A stretch of DNA of 64,000 bases from Tenrec ecaudatus (GCF_050624435.1 NC_134540.1:104685739-104749738); one strand, 5' to 3'; counted from the first letter of the stretch, positions 1 to 11,289 are shown. Numbers and translations are program-made. The notes: generated by a model not told the origin, from the letters alone.

Positions 1-1605
1 ATACAAATTACAAAAGACCTAATGACCTGTGGGATGACATTATATAATACATGAAGAGAGCAAAAGGTCATTAAAAAGGCAGGAAAAAAGAAAAGCTTAA
101 AGTAGATTCAAAAGAGGCTCTGAGACTTGCTCTTGATCCTAGAGCAGCTAACGCAGGATGAATAATGGAAAAGTAGGTGAGGGGTTATGGAGGACAATGC
201 AAAATATGGAAAAATTAATCTATAACTTATCAAAGATTTGTGAGGGTGGGTGGGTGGCGGAAAGAGCGGAGAGAAATGGGGAGCTGATATTAGGGACTCA
301 AGTGGGAAGAGGATGCTTTGAAAATGATGATGGCGGTATATGTGCAAATGTGTTTGACACACTGGATGAATGTATGGATTGTGATAAGAGATGTAAGAGC
401 CTCCAATAAAAGTATTTTAAACTTTTAAAAATATTTAAAACAATAATAATAAAATATTTTTAAAAGAAATTATGAAGTAAAAGAGCTAAACAGAAAATTT
501 CAAAGGGCAACTCAAGAAGACAAAGTATGATAATGAAATGTATTAAGAAGTGGAGTTAGAAACCCGAAAAGGAAGAACACACTCAGTATGTATCATATCA
601 AGCTGAAAGAACTGAAGAAGAAATTCAAACCTTTGTGGCAATATTGAAAGATTCCATGGGGAAAATAATGAACAACACCAGATCAACTAAAGATGGAAGG
701 AACACAGAGTCCCTTTACAAAAAGTAGTTTTTGTTCAACCATTCCAGAGGTAGCAAATGATCAAGAAGCAACAGTGTTGAAGGAAGAAATACAAGCTGAA
801 CTGAAGGCATCCCTAGAAAACACGGCTCCGGGAACTGACAGAATAGCGGCTGAAATGTTTCAACAAACTGATGATGCACTGAGAACACTCACGTGTCTCT
901 GGCAGGAACTCTAGAAGACGGCTCTCTGGCCGATTGATGGAAGAGATCATTATATGTGCCCATTCGAAACAAAGGCAAACGAAGATCCCAACAGAATCTG
1001 GAAAGTATGCTACAAATATCATGAATAACACATGCAAATAAAATTTTGCTAAGAATAATTCAAAATTGGCTGTAGTGATACATTGAGAGAGATTTACCAG
1101 AAATCCAAGGCAGATTCAGAAGAGGATGTGAAACCAGAGATAGCATTTCTGATGATATCTTGGCTGAAGACAGAGAACATAAGAAAGGTGTTTATTGATT
1201 AGACTGGGAATTCCAGTACACTTCATTGTGCTCATCTGGAGCCTGTGCATGGAGGAGGAAGCAGCCATTTAAAATCAAGAAGGTTGTGTGTTGGCTGGTA
1301 TCCATTCTCCATACTTACTCAATCTGTATGCTCAGGAGGACTTGGAGCACTTGCTGATGACGATCAAGGACTGTAGTCTTCAGTGTGGATTACTACGCAG
1401 TTACAAGAAGACTAAAATCCTCACAACGGGACCAATAGGTAACACAATGATAAATGGAGAAAAGGTTGAAGTTGTCAGGAATTTCATTTTGCTTGGATCC
1501 ACAATGAATGCTCATGAAAGCAGCAATCAATATATCAAAAGGGGAAGAAAATCAAACGATGCATTGCACTGAACAAATCTGCTGAACTGACTTAATAACA
1601 CCTAC
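1..1605 (+). mobile_element. RTE (BovB-like) LINE fragment, copy 1, interrupted by an L1
   Basis: This is the middle part of an RTE non-LTR retrotransposon. In life such an element encodes an endonuclease plus reverse transcriptase that copies its own RNA into DNA at a nick. Bases 1-157 and 470-1,605 read as one continuous RTE once the L1 at 158-469 is removed. The frame at 1,288-1,572 shows the family pattern after the catalytic site (EDLEHLLM, KTKILTTGPIGN, NGEKVEVVRNFILLGST). The YADD catalytic segment itself has been deleted, since the text jumps from NLYA to EDLEHLLM, and there are many frame breaks. The copy is dead and truncated at both ends. Family assignment is from recognised protein and DNA motifs. 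Confidence 0.85.
158..469 (+). mobile_element. 5'-truncated L1 3' end nested in RTE copy 1
   Basis: Only the last ~300 bp of the young L1 lineage is present. It carries the lineage signature: a G-rich 'gagggtgggtgg' block, a stretch like 'gagctgat...gggactcaagtgg', a block like 'tttgaaaatgatgatgg', then 'ggattgtgataagag', 'cctccaataaaa' and an A/T-rich tail. It splits RTE copy 1, so it inserted after the RTE. The tail is degraded and the TSD is not clear. Confidence 0.8.
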
Positions 1606-1619
1606 AAACAACAAACAAA

Positions 1620-2720
1620 TAAACATGCAGTGGAATACCATTCAGTGTTTAAAAGGAATGAGTCCTGATACCTGCTACAACTTGAATAAATCACAAAAAT
1701 ATTATGCTGATTTTAAAAAGTCAGACACGGGGAACTGATTACAAGGATCCACATGTGACCTCTTCCCTGGGAGAGGGACAGCAGAGAAGGGGGGAAGGGA
1801 GACTCTGGATAGGGCAAGATATGACAAAATAACGATGTATAAATTACCAAGGGCATATGAGGGAGGGGGGAATGGGGAGGGAGGGGGGGGAGGAAAGAGG
1901 ACCTGATGCAAGGGGCTTAAGTGGAGAGCAAATGCTTTGAGAATGATTGGGGCAGGGAATGTATGGATGTGCTTTATACAATTGATGTATGTATATGTAT
2001 GGATTGTGGTAAGAGTTGTTTGAGTCCCTAATAAAATGTAAAAGAAGAAAAGAGAAAAAAATTATTAGGGCAAAGACTGTACAGATGTGCTTTATACAAT
2101 TGATGTATGTATATGTATGAACTGTGAAAAGAATTGTATCAGCCCCAATAAATTGTTAAAATAAAAAAAATTTTTTTTAAATAAATAAAAATAAAAAGTC
2201 AGACACAAAAGATCATATATTGTACAATCACATTTACACATTGCATCTAGAATAGGTAAAGACAGAAAGCAGATCACTACACTGGGAATGGGAAATAAAA
2301 TAATATTCATCAGTAACAAGGAAAGATATGATACTAATGATACAATGACATGGATGTATATGGAAAGTATTAAATGTGGGCGAGGAGGGAGGGAAATAAA
2401 GAAGAGCTGATCCCAAGGGCTCAATAATTTCATTAATAAATAAAAAAAGAAAGTATGAAATAAAAAGTCAATATCAAAAACTATGTACTGTGTGATTCCA
2501 TTTACAATAAATTCTCTAATTGAAGTCAAATCAACAGTTGTTTCTTGTAGAGGGATTGAGAGAAGGGGAACATGGAGAACTTTGTGTGAAATGTTTTGTG
2601 TCTTGAAATACGTTCATCAACACTGAATCACCAAAGAGGACCGACAGAACTGTACACTTGAGATCAGTACATTTCACTCTTTAAAAATTATGCTTCAATT
2701 TATTTTTTAAATTGGAAAAA
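1620..2720 (+). mobile_element. Old L1 3' end, split by a younger L1 at 1,729-2,192
   Basis: Bases 1,620-1,728 ('ggaataccattcagtg', 'tgctgattttaaaaagtcag') and 2,207-2,260 plus 2,440-2,720 ('acacaaaagatcatatattg', 'gattccatttacaataaat', 'gaactgtacacttgagatc') follow the usual 3' part of ancient mammalian L1 (ORF2 end and 3' UTR). A poor, 5'-truncated young L1 scrap (gggcgaggagggaggg, gagctgatcccaagggctca) is mixed in around 2,280-2,430. No coding potential remains. Confidence 0.6.
1729..2192 (+). mobile_element. Young L1 3' end with perfect 14-bp TSD
   Basis: A 5'-truncated L1 is flanked by the direct repeat aaaaagtcagacac at 1,715-1,728 and 2,193-2,206, the TSD expected of target-primed reverse transcription. 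The insert starts in the 3' UTR (ggggaactgattacaagga) and reaches the AATAAAA end near 2,030-2,040. After a short A-rich run, a second copy of the last ~100 bp follows (gtacagatgtgctttataca ... ccccaataaattg), then the final A/T tail. The terminus is therefore duplicated inside a single pair of TSDs. Confidence 0.85.
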
Positions 2721-2784
2721 ATTCTTAAAAGGCAATCACCATATGTAGACCTTGGGTCCTAATTTAAATGTCTATCCCACTCCA

Positions 2785-2983
2785 TCAAGTCTCTCTCAAC
2801 AATGACTGCCCCTGTATGACAGAGTAGAAATGCTCCTTAGAGTTTCTGAGAACTATAAATCTTTACAAGAACAGACAATCTCGTTTTTTCCACAGATAAT
2901 CTGGTGGCGTTGAACGCCAACCTTAACAGTAACAGCTCAACACATACAACACATGATCTTAAAACCCTCTACACGGCTCCTTG
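2785..2983 (-). mobile_element. AfroSINE
   Basis: Read on the minus strand it begins with the tRNA-like head (aggagccgtgtagagggt), passes 'gtctgttcttgtaaagattt' and 'tttctactctgtcatacagg', and ends with the RTE-like tail. AfroSINEs are short non-coding retroposons with an internal pol III promoter, moved by RTE enzymes. The copy is old and diverged. Confidence 0.7.
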
Positions 2984-2999
2984 AAATGTCCATAGATAA

Positions 3000-3330
3000 A
3001 AATGATACAATATTTGAAGTGTGATCTGTAGTTAGGAGTGGTCAGGAGAAGGATAACTGCCATGAGATTAACCATAACTGATCATTACTGAAGCTGGATG
3101 GCAGGAAACACGGCTTTACTATATTATTCTGTGGGGCCCTGATGATGACGTACATTGGGCTACAAACTGCAAGCCAGCCGTTCTAGATTTACAGCCTCAC
3201 AAAACCTAGGGAGCTTCTAAAACTGATTGTGGTGATGATTGTACAACTCTTCTTAATGTATTTGAACTATTGAATTGTAGAATACAAGTAGGAATTATAT
3301 GCCAATAAAACTGTTTGGGGGGAAAATGTG
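3000..3330 (+). mobile_element. Old L1 3' end with an embedded AfroSINE scrap
   Basis: The 3' part (ctaaaactgattgtggtgat, gattgtacaactcttcttaa, ccaataaaactgttt) is the classical terminus of older mammalian L1. An AfroSINE-like head-to-body piece, internally shortened, appears to lie inside at about 3,132-3,215 (ggccctgatgatgacg ... agatttacagcctc). A G-run at 3,336-3,347 follows. Confidence 0.5.
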
Positions 3331-3423
3331 TGCGGGGGGGGGGGAACCAAGGGAGTAGTTGTATTCCACTATGATGTAGACTTGATTCGATGGTAGTGAG
3401 TTTGCTTTTTTTGGTTTATAAAA

Positions 3424-3825
3424 AGTTCATTGGAGGCAGGACACTCTCCCTCCCTGTGAGACATTCCTGTTAACAAGCCACACAGAACTAAGCTGATGGT
3501 AGCCAGGACTCTGGAACCAAAGGACCCATGTGGAGACCCGTGTCAGCCAAATATACTTCCACCACCACTGGACTGGATCCACAAGACTTACCACCCACTG
3601 GCCTGTGATCTTCCTGCATTCGACATCATTGCATGTGCTGCATGAGTCTGAAGAAGAACTTCGAGACTGGCACCAGACATATGGGTTAATATCAGACTTA
3701 TGGACTTGATGTGGACTGGGCTGGGGTGTTGTCTTCATATACAATTACTCTTTAATATAAAGTGTTTCTCACACACACTGGAGTACCTCTGGATTGGTTT
3801 CTCTAGTCAACCCAGGGTACCACAG
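3424..3825 (+). repeat. Unclassified interspersed repeat-like block
   Basis: This block reads as one piece from 'ggcaggacactctccctccc' to 'ggtttctctagtcaaccc'. It contains 'ggactggatccacaagac', 'atcagacttatggacttgat' and 'taatataaagtgtttctc'. It has no useful reading frame. The ending resembles 'gtttctctaatccaacc' near 19,005 in this window, so it could be the 3' end of a dispersed family (LTR or non-LTR). I cannot name it. Confidence 0.4.
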
Positions 3826-3889
3826 TCAGCATCGATTCAATGGCTGTAAGTGTGGTATATTTTTGTGTATGCTGAAAGTTTTTCATGTA

Positions 3890-4240
3890 GTATGAATGAA
3901 CTATTTCTGAAAAACGCATACAAAACCAGGGATGAGTCTCACAAATACAAGGTGGGACAAAAGAAGCTAGACACAAAAGCAATCATATGGTATAGCTCCA
4001 TTTAAATAAAATTTAAAAACAGATAAAATAAGTCTGATATTGGAAATCACATAAGTGGTTACCCTGGGGGACTAGTGAGTGAGAAAGGCTCAAAGAGGGA
4101 TTTGGTGTGCTGACATTGTCCATTTTTGATTGGTTGTTAGTTACATATGGGTGTTTATTTTGTTTTAAAAATGTATTAAACTGTACACTTATTTGAACAC
4201 TTATCTCTCTGAAAGTTATACTTTTATAAAATGTTTATTT
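3890..4240 (+). mobile_element. Old L1 3' end
   Basis: Motifs of the ancient L1 terminus occur in order: 'gatgagtctcacaaa', 'agacacaaaagcaatcatat', 'ggtatagctccatttaaat', 'agtggttaccctggggg', 'taaactgtacacttatttg'. It is non-coding and truncated at its 5' side. Confidence 0.6.
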
Positions 4241-4989
4241 GTCTGACAGTTAAATAAGCAATGAAAAGTGTGTGCTGTATATCCTAAGAAATAACTGCTT
4301 CTACACTGAAACTAAGTGGATACTCTAAAAAGGCTAAATTATAAGTGATGATATACCCAACTCTGTGTTAATAGACAGAAGGGAATACACACTCAAAACT
4401 CAGATAATAAAATAAATTAGCTATTAATGAATCAATTTTAATAAATCAATATTTCACTGAAGTCCTTCATTAGTCAAACAAATGTATATATACACAGAGA
4501 TGTTAATAAACATTGAAATGTCCCAAGCAATACAAAGTCCACAAGGCTTACTCTGTTCTGTAAACCATAATGTTTGACTAGCTATATTTGACTGATTTAG
4601 TAAGTTTGACAAGATAATGTCTAAATAAACACACAGCATATGTGATATTGTTGTTGAAGGCATTGAGAGAACAGTTTTATAATTCTACAATAAATTCACT
4701 CTGCTTATCCTGGTGTGACAGAAGATATGCATACCATACTCACTTGCCAAAATGTTGTAAAATTTAAATAAGACGGACTCACATGGGTCACTTTCTGACT
4801 CAAACAATTTAATACAGAAATAAACTCCAATGCAAGGCATACCTTGAGTAATTCCTTCAACTCACCTACATGAAATCAACACACAAATAACATTTGATTC
4901 CTTTTTCTCTGCTAAATACAGCAGCTACATCAGAGAGCAAGTCTTAGTTGCAGAAATTATCTTATTTATCTCTTAATTTCCACATATAG
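4241..4989. other. No recognisable gene or repeat
   Basis: This is AT-rich sequence with stop codons in all frames and no motif I recognise. It may be very old repeat remnants or unique intergenic DNA. Confidence 0.5.
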
Positions 4990-5002
4990 AATTGAGTCCA
5001 CC

Positions 5003-5270
5003 CAACAGAGAAGGGGGTGAATGGAGATGCCGGATAGTGCAAGATATGACAAAATAATAATCTATAAATTATCAAGGGCTCATGAGGGAAGGGGAGCGGG
5101 GAGGGAAAGGGGGGGGAAGAGGACCTGATGCAAAGGGCTTAAGTGGAGAGCAAATGCTTTGAAAATGATGAGGGCAAAGAATGTACAGATGTGCTTTACA
5201 CAATTGATGTATGTATATGTATGGATTGTGATAAGAGTTGTATGAGCCCCTAATAAAATGTTTTTAAAAA
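5003..5270 (+). mobile_element. Young L1 3' end with perfect 13-bp TSD
   Basis: A 268-bp 5'-truncated L1 is flanked by aattgagtccacc at 4,990-5,002 and again at 5,271-5,283. It contains the lineage landmarks 'gatatgacaaaataat', 'gtacagatgtgctttacaca', 'ggattgtgataagag', 'gagcccctaataaaatg' and a short A tail. The intact TSD and good match to other copies suggest a fairly recent insertion. Confidence 0.9.
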
Positions 5271-5609
5271 AATTGAGTCCACCTAGTTCATCAAAATCTC
5301 TCTATTTTTCCACAGCACCTCAGGCCAGTTTTGAAAGGATTAAAATTAAAGTCGAGGATGTCTAGCTGGCTATTCTAAATTAACGATTAAAAAATAATAC
5401 TTCTTTTCTGTAAATTGTGGTGCTAGGTTCTTTCACCTCAGAGCTGATTTAAAGTGTAACTATGGAAAGAAATATTCTATGCAAATATCTAGGTGGCAAT
5501 CTTAATATCAAAGTAGAATTTAAGATAAATTCTTATGAGAAGAGAGAAAGATGAACATTATAGAGTATACATTGTGCACTTCTATAATTAATCAAGAAGA
5601 CTGGACAAA

Positions 5610-5950
5610 CATAAATAGATAGGAATCAGTGCCATTCATGGTGGAAAACAGTGTGATAGATTCTCAAAAAATGAAAAAAGAGACTACCTTATGACCCAGA
5701 AATTCCATTCCTAGGTATAGACCCCAAAGACTTGCACAACAATATTCACTGCAGCACCATTCACAAAAGCCAAACGGTGGACACAGCCTACATAGCCATC
5801 AACAAACGACAAGCACAGATACAACATAGGTACACAATTGGTGGTAGTAGGAGACTGTGTTCACTCTCTTCCTTAAAAGGAAAATAACTAACGTCACTAA
5901 AAAAATTGTACCCACAGAAACTGTTGGATTGGTTTTGATTCTGTTGCACA
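5610..5950 (+). mobile_element. Old L1 ORF2 end fragment
   Basis: The text 'ctaccttatgacccagaaat', 'cattcctaggtatagacccc' and 'ttcactgcagcaccattcac' is the well-known C-terminal ORF2 segment of ancient mammalian L1 (CYDPAIPLLG-type peptide region). The reading frame is broken and the product would not be functional. Confidence 0.65.
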
Positions 5951-7029
5951 TATTCTCAACGATAACAGAAATAAATAAAACTTAAGGAAAACAGAGGTTT
6001 ATTATCCACAATACTTTTAGAGCTTACAGTCAAAGAGAAGATTATGTGTCACGAATCTGCTTGCTGGTGTCTATGATATACCTCTTTAGAACCCTAGGAT
6101 TTTAATCAGTCCCTGTCATATAACTTTAAAAAAATTTTTTTGGTCACCCCAAATCAACAAAGATTCTTACAGAAATGCTCAGTGAACTTGAATCGAAACC
6201 AATTTCAGAGGAGTCATGTCTGTCTTGGAGAAGGTGATTTCACTTCTGTTGGTAAGTAAACCAGGTGGGGCAGCTTCCCATTGGGGAAAATCTGTATTAC
6301 TTATATAGACACCCCCACCACCACCGAGGGGAGAATACACCTGGAATTATCTTCCTAATTAGGCTCTTTTGACCTAGGTTCTAGCCAGTCTTTAATGACC
6401 CAGGTATATCATGTGCTAAAGACTGCCAAGATTTTAGACTGTCTTTTTGAGGTGCACAACATCCTTCATAGGCAACACCAGAGGGATCCAATTTGGAAAC
6501 CCAACTAAGCAAATGGGTCTTCATGCGAAACACAACTGTACCAGATTAAAGGAACTGAAAAATTCCCTTGGCCTTAAGGCTTGACTTTAAGACCTTTGAG
6601 TGAGAAGCAGATGATTACTATCCCAAGGTTGTGGATTTGGAAGTCATTGGAATTTGGTTCAAATCTCTTGTTTTGAAGATGCCCAATAAGTGGTAACTCA
6701 AGACTACCATATATTTGTTGTTTTCATATGCTCTTTGCCTTTTTATATGTTAGTCCAAGGGGCATTGTTCTGCCTTTGTGAACAAGCGTTGTTAAAGTTT
6801 TGACCTATCTCTTAACTCCCATTGTTTGTATAATCACTTAAATTTTTAATCTGCATTAATCAACAAACCATGTGTTTTAATCTTAAAAGTTGTCCTATAC
6901 ACATAAACTTTCCTTTTCTAACAATGTTTTAAATTCTGTACCATCAACTAAATTAATAATACTATTATAAAATTACCATATAGTCCATGGGGCTGATTTA
7001 TAATATTCCTCAATAAAATGATAATGATG
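5951..7029. other. No recognisable gene or repeat
   Basis: This stretch is AT-rich, without long ORFs, except for a more mixed part at 6,140-6,660 (ccaggtggggcagcttccc, ccaccaccaccgagggg). I see no match to a repeat family or coding exon. Confidence 0.5.
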
Positions 7030-7480
7030 TCTCTAAAGTGGACCAAGGACATATATAAACCAGATATGTAAATGGATGTGGGAGTTGTACTTTATCATAG
7101 CCCTAATCCAAGAAAAAGAAGTTCTTATAACATGGCCCAACTTGATACTTGCCCTCGTGAAGAGAACACTGAAGATAGGAGTGGTACAGCCAACTCTGGT
7201 GAACAAATCAGAGGGTGCCCAGCTATCCGAAAGAACAGTGTCTGGGGCCTTAAAGGCTTTTGTCTTCAAACAAGAAGCCATCTAAGTGATATTTCACCTA
7301 AGTCCACACAGAAGTACACACCACCCTGTGAGAGCCAAAGTTTGTAAATAATAAAATCTAAGATTGAAGGAGGGAGTAGTATTAGAGCTTAAATTCTGAA
7401 CTAGCTTGCGGAAAGCAAAGATGACAGAGATAAGTTCAAAGTTCTTTTGCAGGAGCCCCATGTGAAATAAGTCCTCCAAT
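7030..7480 (+). mobile_element. Diverged L1 3'-UTR-like fragment
   Basis: The segment 'gggtgcccagctatccgaaa', 'gtgtctggggccttaaagg', 'caaacaagaagccatctaag' resembles the 248-bp unit in the 3' UTR of the young L1s here (for example 33,642-33,889), but is much more diverged. It is probably an older relative of the same lineage. The short open frames in it are incidental. Confidence 0.45.
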
Positions 7481-7574
7481 GAATGACCTCTGACCAGGGA
7501 TGGGAATAGTTTTGCTAACAGGACATTTTCCCCCTTTGATCCATTTTCTAGTTTCCCTTATTGTCCGCTTTTCC

Positions 7575-8015
7575 TATTGAGGTTTTTCTGTTTCATTTTG
7601 TTATTGTTAGTTTGTTGTTCTTATCGTTGTTATTCTTTGTTTTTGTATGTTCTTCTTTATATGAAATCCAAGATAGGTAAATCTATAGAGGCAGTAACTG
7701 GATTAATAGAGTTTTTTGTTTTTAATATATTTTATTGTCTTTTGTTAAGAGTTACATAGCAAATTAGGATCCCATTAAACAATTTCTATACATATTGATC
7801 AATGACATCAGTTCCATTTTTTACATTATATCAATATTCTTTTTTTAGTGATTTTCTTGATTTAGTGTTCACAAGTTATACACCTCCATGGTTAAATCAC
7901 TTTTAAAATGAGTTGTATATACTTAATCACAATCAGTTCCAGTGCTCACTCCGCTTCCTGGATTTCTTGTTTGCTCCCCAAATCCCTTCACCTTCCCTAT
8001 TTCTCATGCACCCAA
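7575..8015. mobile_element. Older afrotherian L1 3'-UTR pieces
   Basis: Bases 7,575-7,725 (+) match, in opposite orientation, the stretch at 39,570-39,760: shared text is 'tgaaatccaagataggta' / 'ggatggtggatc-like' and 'cagtaactggattaat'. Bases 7,726-8,015 read on the minus strand as the terminal part of another copy, like 40,670-40,860. The two parts thus point in opposite directions. They look like L1 3'-UTR sequence older than the main lineage. Confidence 0.4.
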
Positions 8016-8016
8016 C

Positions 8017-8019
<3 letters not shown>

Positions 8020-8048
<29 letters not shown>
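8020..8048. repeat. (CA)n microsatellite
   Basis: About 14 uninterrupted CA dinucleotides. Tracts of this length are usually polymorphic. Confidence 0.95.
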
Positions 8049-8050
<2 letters not shown>

Positions 8051-8484
8051 ACACCATTGCATCGCTTATTATCTCTATGCCTCTATTCCTTTAGTGGTTC
8101 ACAAAATGGGAAACCAGTAACAATAAAAAACAAGATAAAATGGCCGTAATAATATAAAAATACAAATAAAGAGTTAGAAAGAAAAGATGACCATCAATAT
8201 TTTAAAATCCAGGGAAGTAATTTTTGTCATGGAACAATCAAGAAATACTTGAGCCTAGATCAAATTCAGTTTGGGTCAAAATGTGGGTCATCTGACCAAG
8301 TATCAAATTATACCACGTTTGATCCACAATAATCGAGTTTACAATAATCTCTGCCTAGTAGTAGAGCTGCTTGAGTCCCTTGCCTATGGCTAGAAGCTTA
8401 ATCTAATTGGATACTCTGCAGATGGATTTTCACAACAAATTCTTTTGGGCACAATGACTCTGTATTCCTTGCATCTTCTTTTGT

Positions 8485-8690
8485 GGCGTAATAGTTTCTT
8501 AGGGTTATGGTAGGAGAGGTTGGGGGAAATGGAGAACTATTAATAAGGAGTAGAAGAAAGAAGAAAATATCCTAAAATTGATTGTAGTTATGATTGGAAC
8601 ATTCTTTTTAATAAGTGTAAACCATTGAATTTTATGACATGTGAATTATGTCAATAAAACTGTTAAATTTTGGGTTGGTTTATGTTGTTG
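8485..8690 (+). mobile_element. Old L1 3' end
   Basis: The sequence 'taaaattgattgtagttatg', 'gtaaaccattgaattttatg', 'gtgaattatgtcaataaaac' is the terminus of an ancient L1. Its AATAAA lies near 8,652. The preceding 8,150-8,484 shows nothing I can classify. Confidence 0.6.
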
Positions 8691-9199
8691 TTTTTGGCTT
8701 TTAAGAAACATGGGACTTCTGTTCTGGACTTGATGATCTAACATGTGTTGGCAAATACTCCCAACAAAATAGTATTAAAACAATGCAAAATAATTAAATC
8801 AATTTTGTAGCAAAACTTTTGGTGTCCCTGACAGATTCCCTTGGCTCCCTCATCATTTCTATTCACTTAAAAGCCAGTTCCTAAATACTTTGTAGAAAAG
8901 AGTGCACATATGCAGCCTTTACATGATGCATTCTCAAGAAATAAATAACTGGTTTGTGGGGAATAAAAGAAAATTGTCACTGTTTTGTGTGCAGCAGAAA
9001 TATTAATGCAGCACATAAACATATACAGATATGTAAAATAATGTGCAGTAGTAAATTTTCATGTAAGATGATTAGGAAAAACTCACTAGAGGTTCAATAA
9101 CAAGGAAAGGCTTTAGATACACTGCTTTAGAATAATGTCCTTGGACACTGCAGCTACTTTGCCCATGAGAGGAGTCAGAAGTACCGGAGAGTACCTGAC
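8691..9199. other. No recognisable gene or repeat
   Basis: AT-rich intergenic sequence without coding signal or a motif I recognise. Confidence 0.45.
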
Positions 9200-9500
9200 A
9201 GCATTTACTCAACAGCAACGTTCAGAAGGGTTAGGAAAGAAGGAGAAATAGAAGCAAGAAACCCAAGGATGGGTTAGGATAATGATGTTACACTGTGGGC
9301 ACTGCAACCAATGACATTAAAGGATAGGGAATTGGCAATGTCTGCCTCTTGTTGAAATACAAAAGCAACTTCCATTGCCTCAGTTTGAAACAAGCTTAAA
9401 GGTAGAAAGTGATGTTTCACTTTCTTGGTGAAGTCTTGGTCTTCACCTAAATTGTACCCTTCTTTGACACATTTGGCTTCTCCCACTTCCTTAATGGTTC
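9200..9500 (+). repeat. Unnamed repeat 'X', copy A (partial)
   Basis: The block 'acgttcagaagggttagg', 'gatgttacactgtgggcac', 'gcaaccaatgacatt' aligns with 17,235-17,330 and 49,310-49,420. This copy loses similarity after about 9,340, before the AATAAA-bearing end seen in the other two. Function unknown; probably the 3' part of a retroelement. Confidence 0.55.
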
Positions 9501-9513
9501 CTGCAAGGAGCAC

Positions 9514-10945
9514 ATTTTTAAAAAATCATTTTATTGGGGGCTTGTATAATTCTTATCACAATCCATACATACATCCATTGTGTCAAGCACATATGTACAT
9601 TTGTTGCCATCATCATTCTCAAAACCTTTGCCGTCTACTTGAGTACTTAATGTGAGCTGGTCATTTTCCCATTCCCCCATAACTCATGAACCCTTCAGAA
9701 TTCATAAATTATTATTATTTTGTCATATGGTACACTATCTGATGTCTTCCCCCGCCCTCTTTTCTCCTGTCCATCCCCCAGGGAGGAGGCTATACGTAGA
9801 TTCTTATAATCAGTTCCCCCTTTCTACGCCCACATTCCCTCTACCCTCCAGGTATCGCCACTCTCACCACTAGTCCTGAAGGAGTCATCTGTCCTGGATT
9901 CCCTGGGTTTCCAGTTGCTATCTGTACCTATGTACATCCTCTGGTCCAGCTAGATTTGTAAGGTAGAGTTGGGATCATGATTGTGGGGGTTGGGGGGAGG
10001 AAGCACTTAAGAACTAGAGGAAAGTTATATTTTTCATCATTGCTACCCTGCACCCTGACTGGCTCATCTCCTCCCCACAACCCTTCAGTAAGGGGGTGTC
10101 CAGTTGCCTACCGATGGGCTTTGAGTCTCCATTCTGCACTCACATTTAAATTGATATGATTTTTTGTTCTTTGATGTTTGATACCTGATCCCTTTGACAG
10201 CTCGCTTATTCCATGTGGACTTTGTTGCTTCTGAACTAGATAGCCACTTGCTTATCTTCAAGCCTTTAAGACCGCAGATGCTATAACTTTTGATAGCCAG
10301 GTACCATTAGCTTTCTTCACCACATTTGCTTATGCATACGTTTGTCTTCAGTGATTATATCAGGAAGGTGGGCACCCACTGATATGATTTTTAGTTCTTT
10401 TATGTCTGATAACTGGTCCCTTCTACACCTCGTGGTCAGACAGGTTGGTGTGCTTCTTCCATATGGGCTTTGATGCTTCTCAGCAAGATGGCCGCTTGTT
10501 TATCTTCAAGCCTTTAAGACCCCAGACGCTATATCTTTTGATAGTCAGGCACCATCAGCTTTCTTCACCACATTTGCTTATGCACACATTTTTCTTCAGC
10601 AATCATGTTGGGAAGGTGTGCATCCTGGAATGCCAATTTAATAGAACAAAGTGTTCTTACATTGAGTAATTGCTTTAGTGGAGGCCCAATGTCCATCTGC
10701 TGCCTTAATATTAAACCTATAAATATATGCATATAGATCTGTTTCCCCACACTCTTATATAAATATATTTACATATGTACATTCTAGTCTTTAAACCTCT
10801 ATAAATACCCTTTGTCACCTATTCTTTCCTCTAATTCTTTTTACTTCCTTCTTGTCCCACTATCTTGCTCAGCCTTCATTTGGGTTTCAGTAATTTCTCT
10901 GGGTTATGTTGCCCTTGCTGAATCCCTACCAGGCCTCTCACACCT
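9514..10945 (-). mobile_element. Young L1 3' UTR, 1.43 kb, reverse orientation, two 248-bp units
   Basis: On the plus strand this opens with the reverse complement of the A tail and AATAAAA (tttaaaaaatcattttattg) and runs back through the whole distal 3' UTR to 'gggtttcagtaatttctctg'. It has imperfect TSDs: tgcaaggagca near 9,502 and tgcacggagca near 10,946. Two tandem copies of the lineage's 248-bp unit are present (about 10,125-10,372 and 10,373-10,620). It contains no ORF of value. Confidence 0.88.
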
Positions 10946-10999
10946 TGCACGGAGCAGATTCTTAATTAATTATCACATTACATCCTTGGGTTGGAGTCT

Positions 11000-11289
11000 A
11001 TTTCTGTGAAAATCTAACCTAAGAAAAACTGTTCGAAGGCATAATCCATTATGGCAGAGGTAGGACTGAAGGTTAATGAACTGTTAAAGAAGGGGAACAC
11101 ATGAAGATCATGATAGCCACTAGTTTTTCACCTGTCAACAAGGGAAAAAGTTTCGCTTGTCATTCACAAGGCCTATCTTCCAAGGATGACATGGTTAAAA
11201 AAAAAAACTAAATGATGCAAAATATTTTTAAAAATAGATGGCATTTAAAAATCCACAGTTGAGAAAAAAACTCAAAATCATAAAACATA
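11000..11289. other. No recognisable feature
   Basis: AT-rich sequence with an A run at 11,198-11,208. No coding or repeat signal that I can name. Confidence 0.4.

Noticed and set aside
7908-8149. 70- and 78-codon frames containing His-Thr repeats
   Set aside because: They are translations of a (CA)n microsatellite and reversed L1 UTR sequence.
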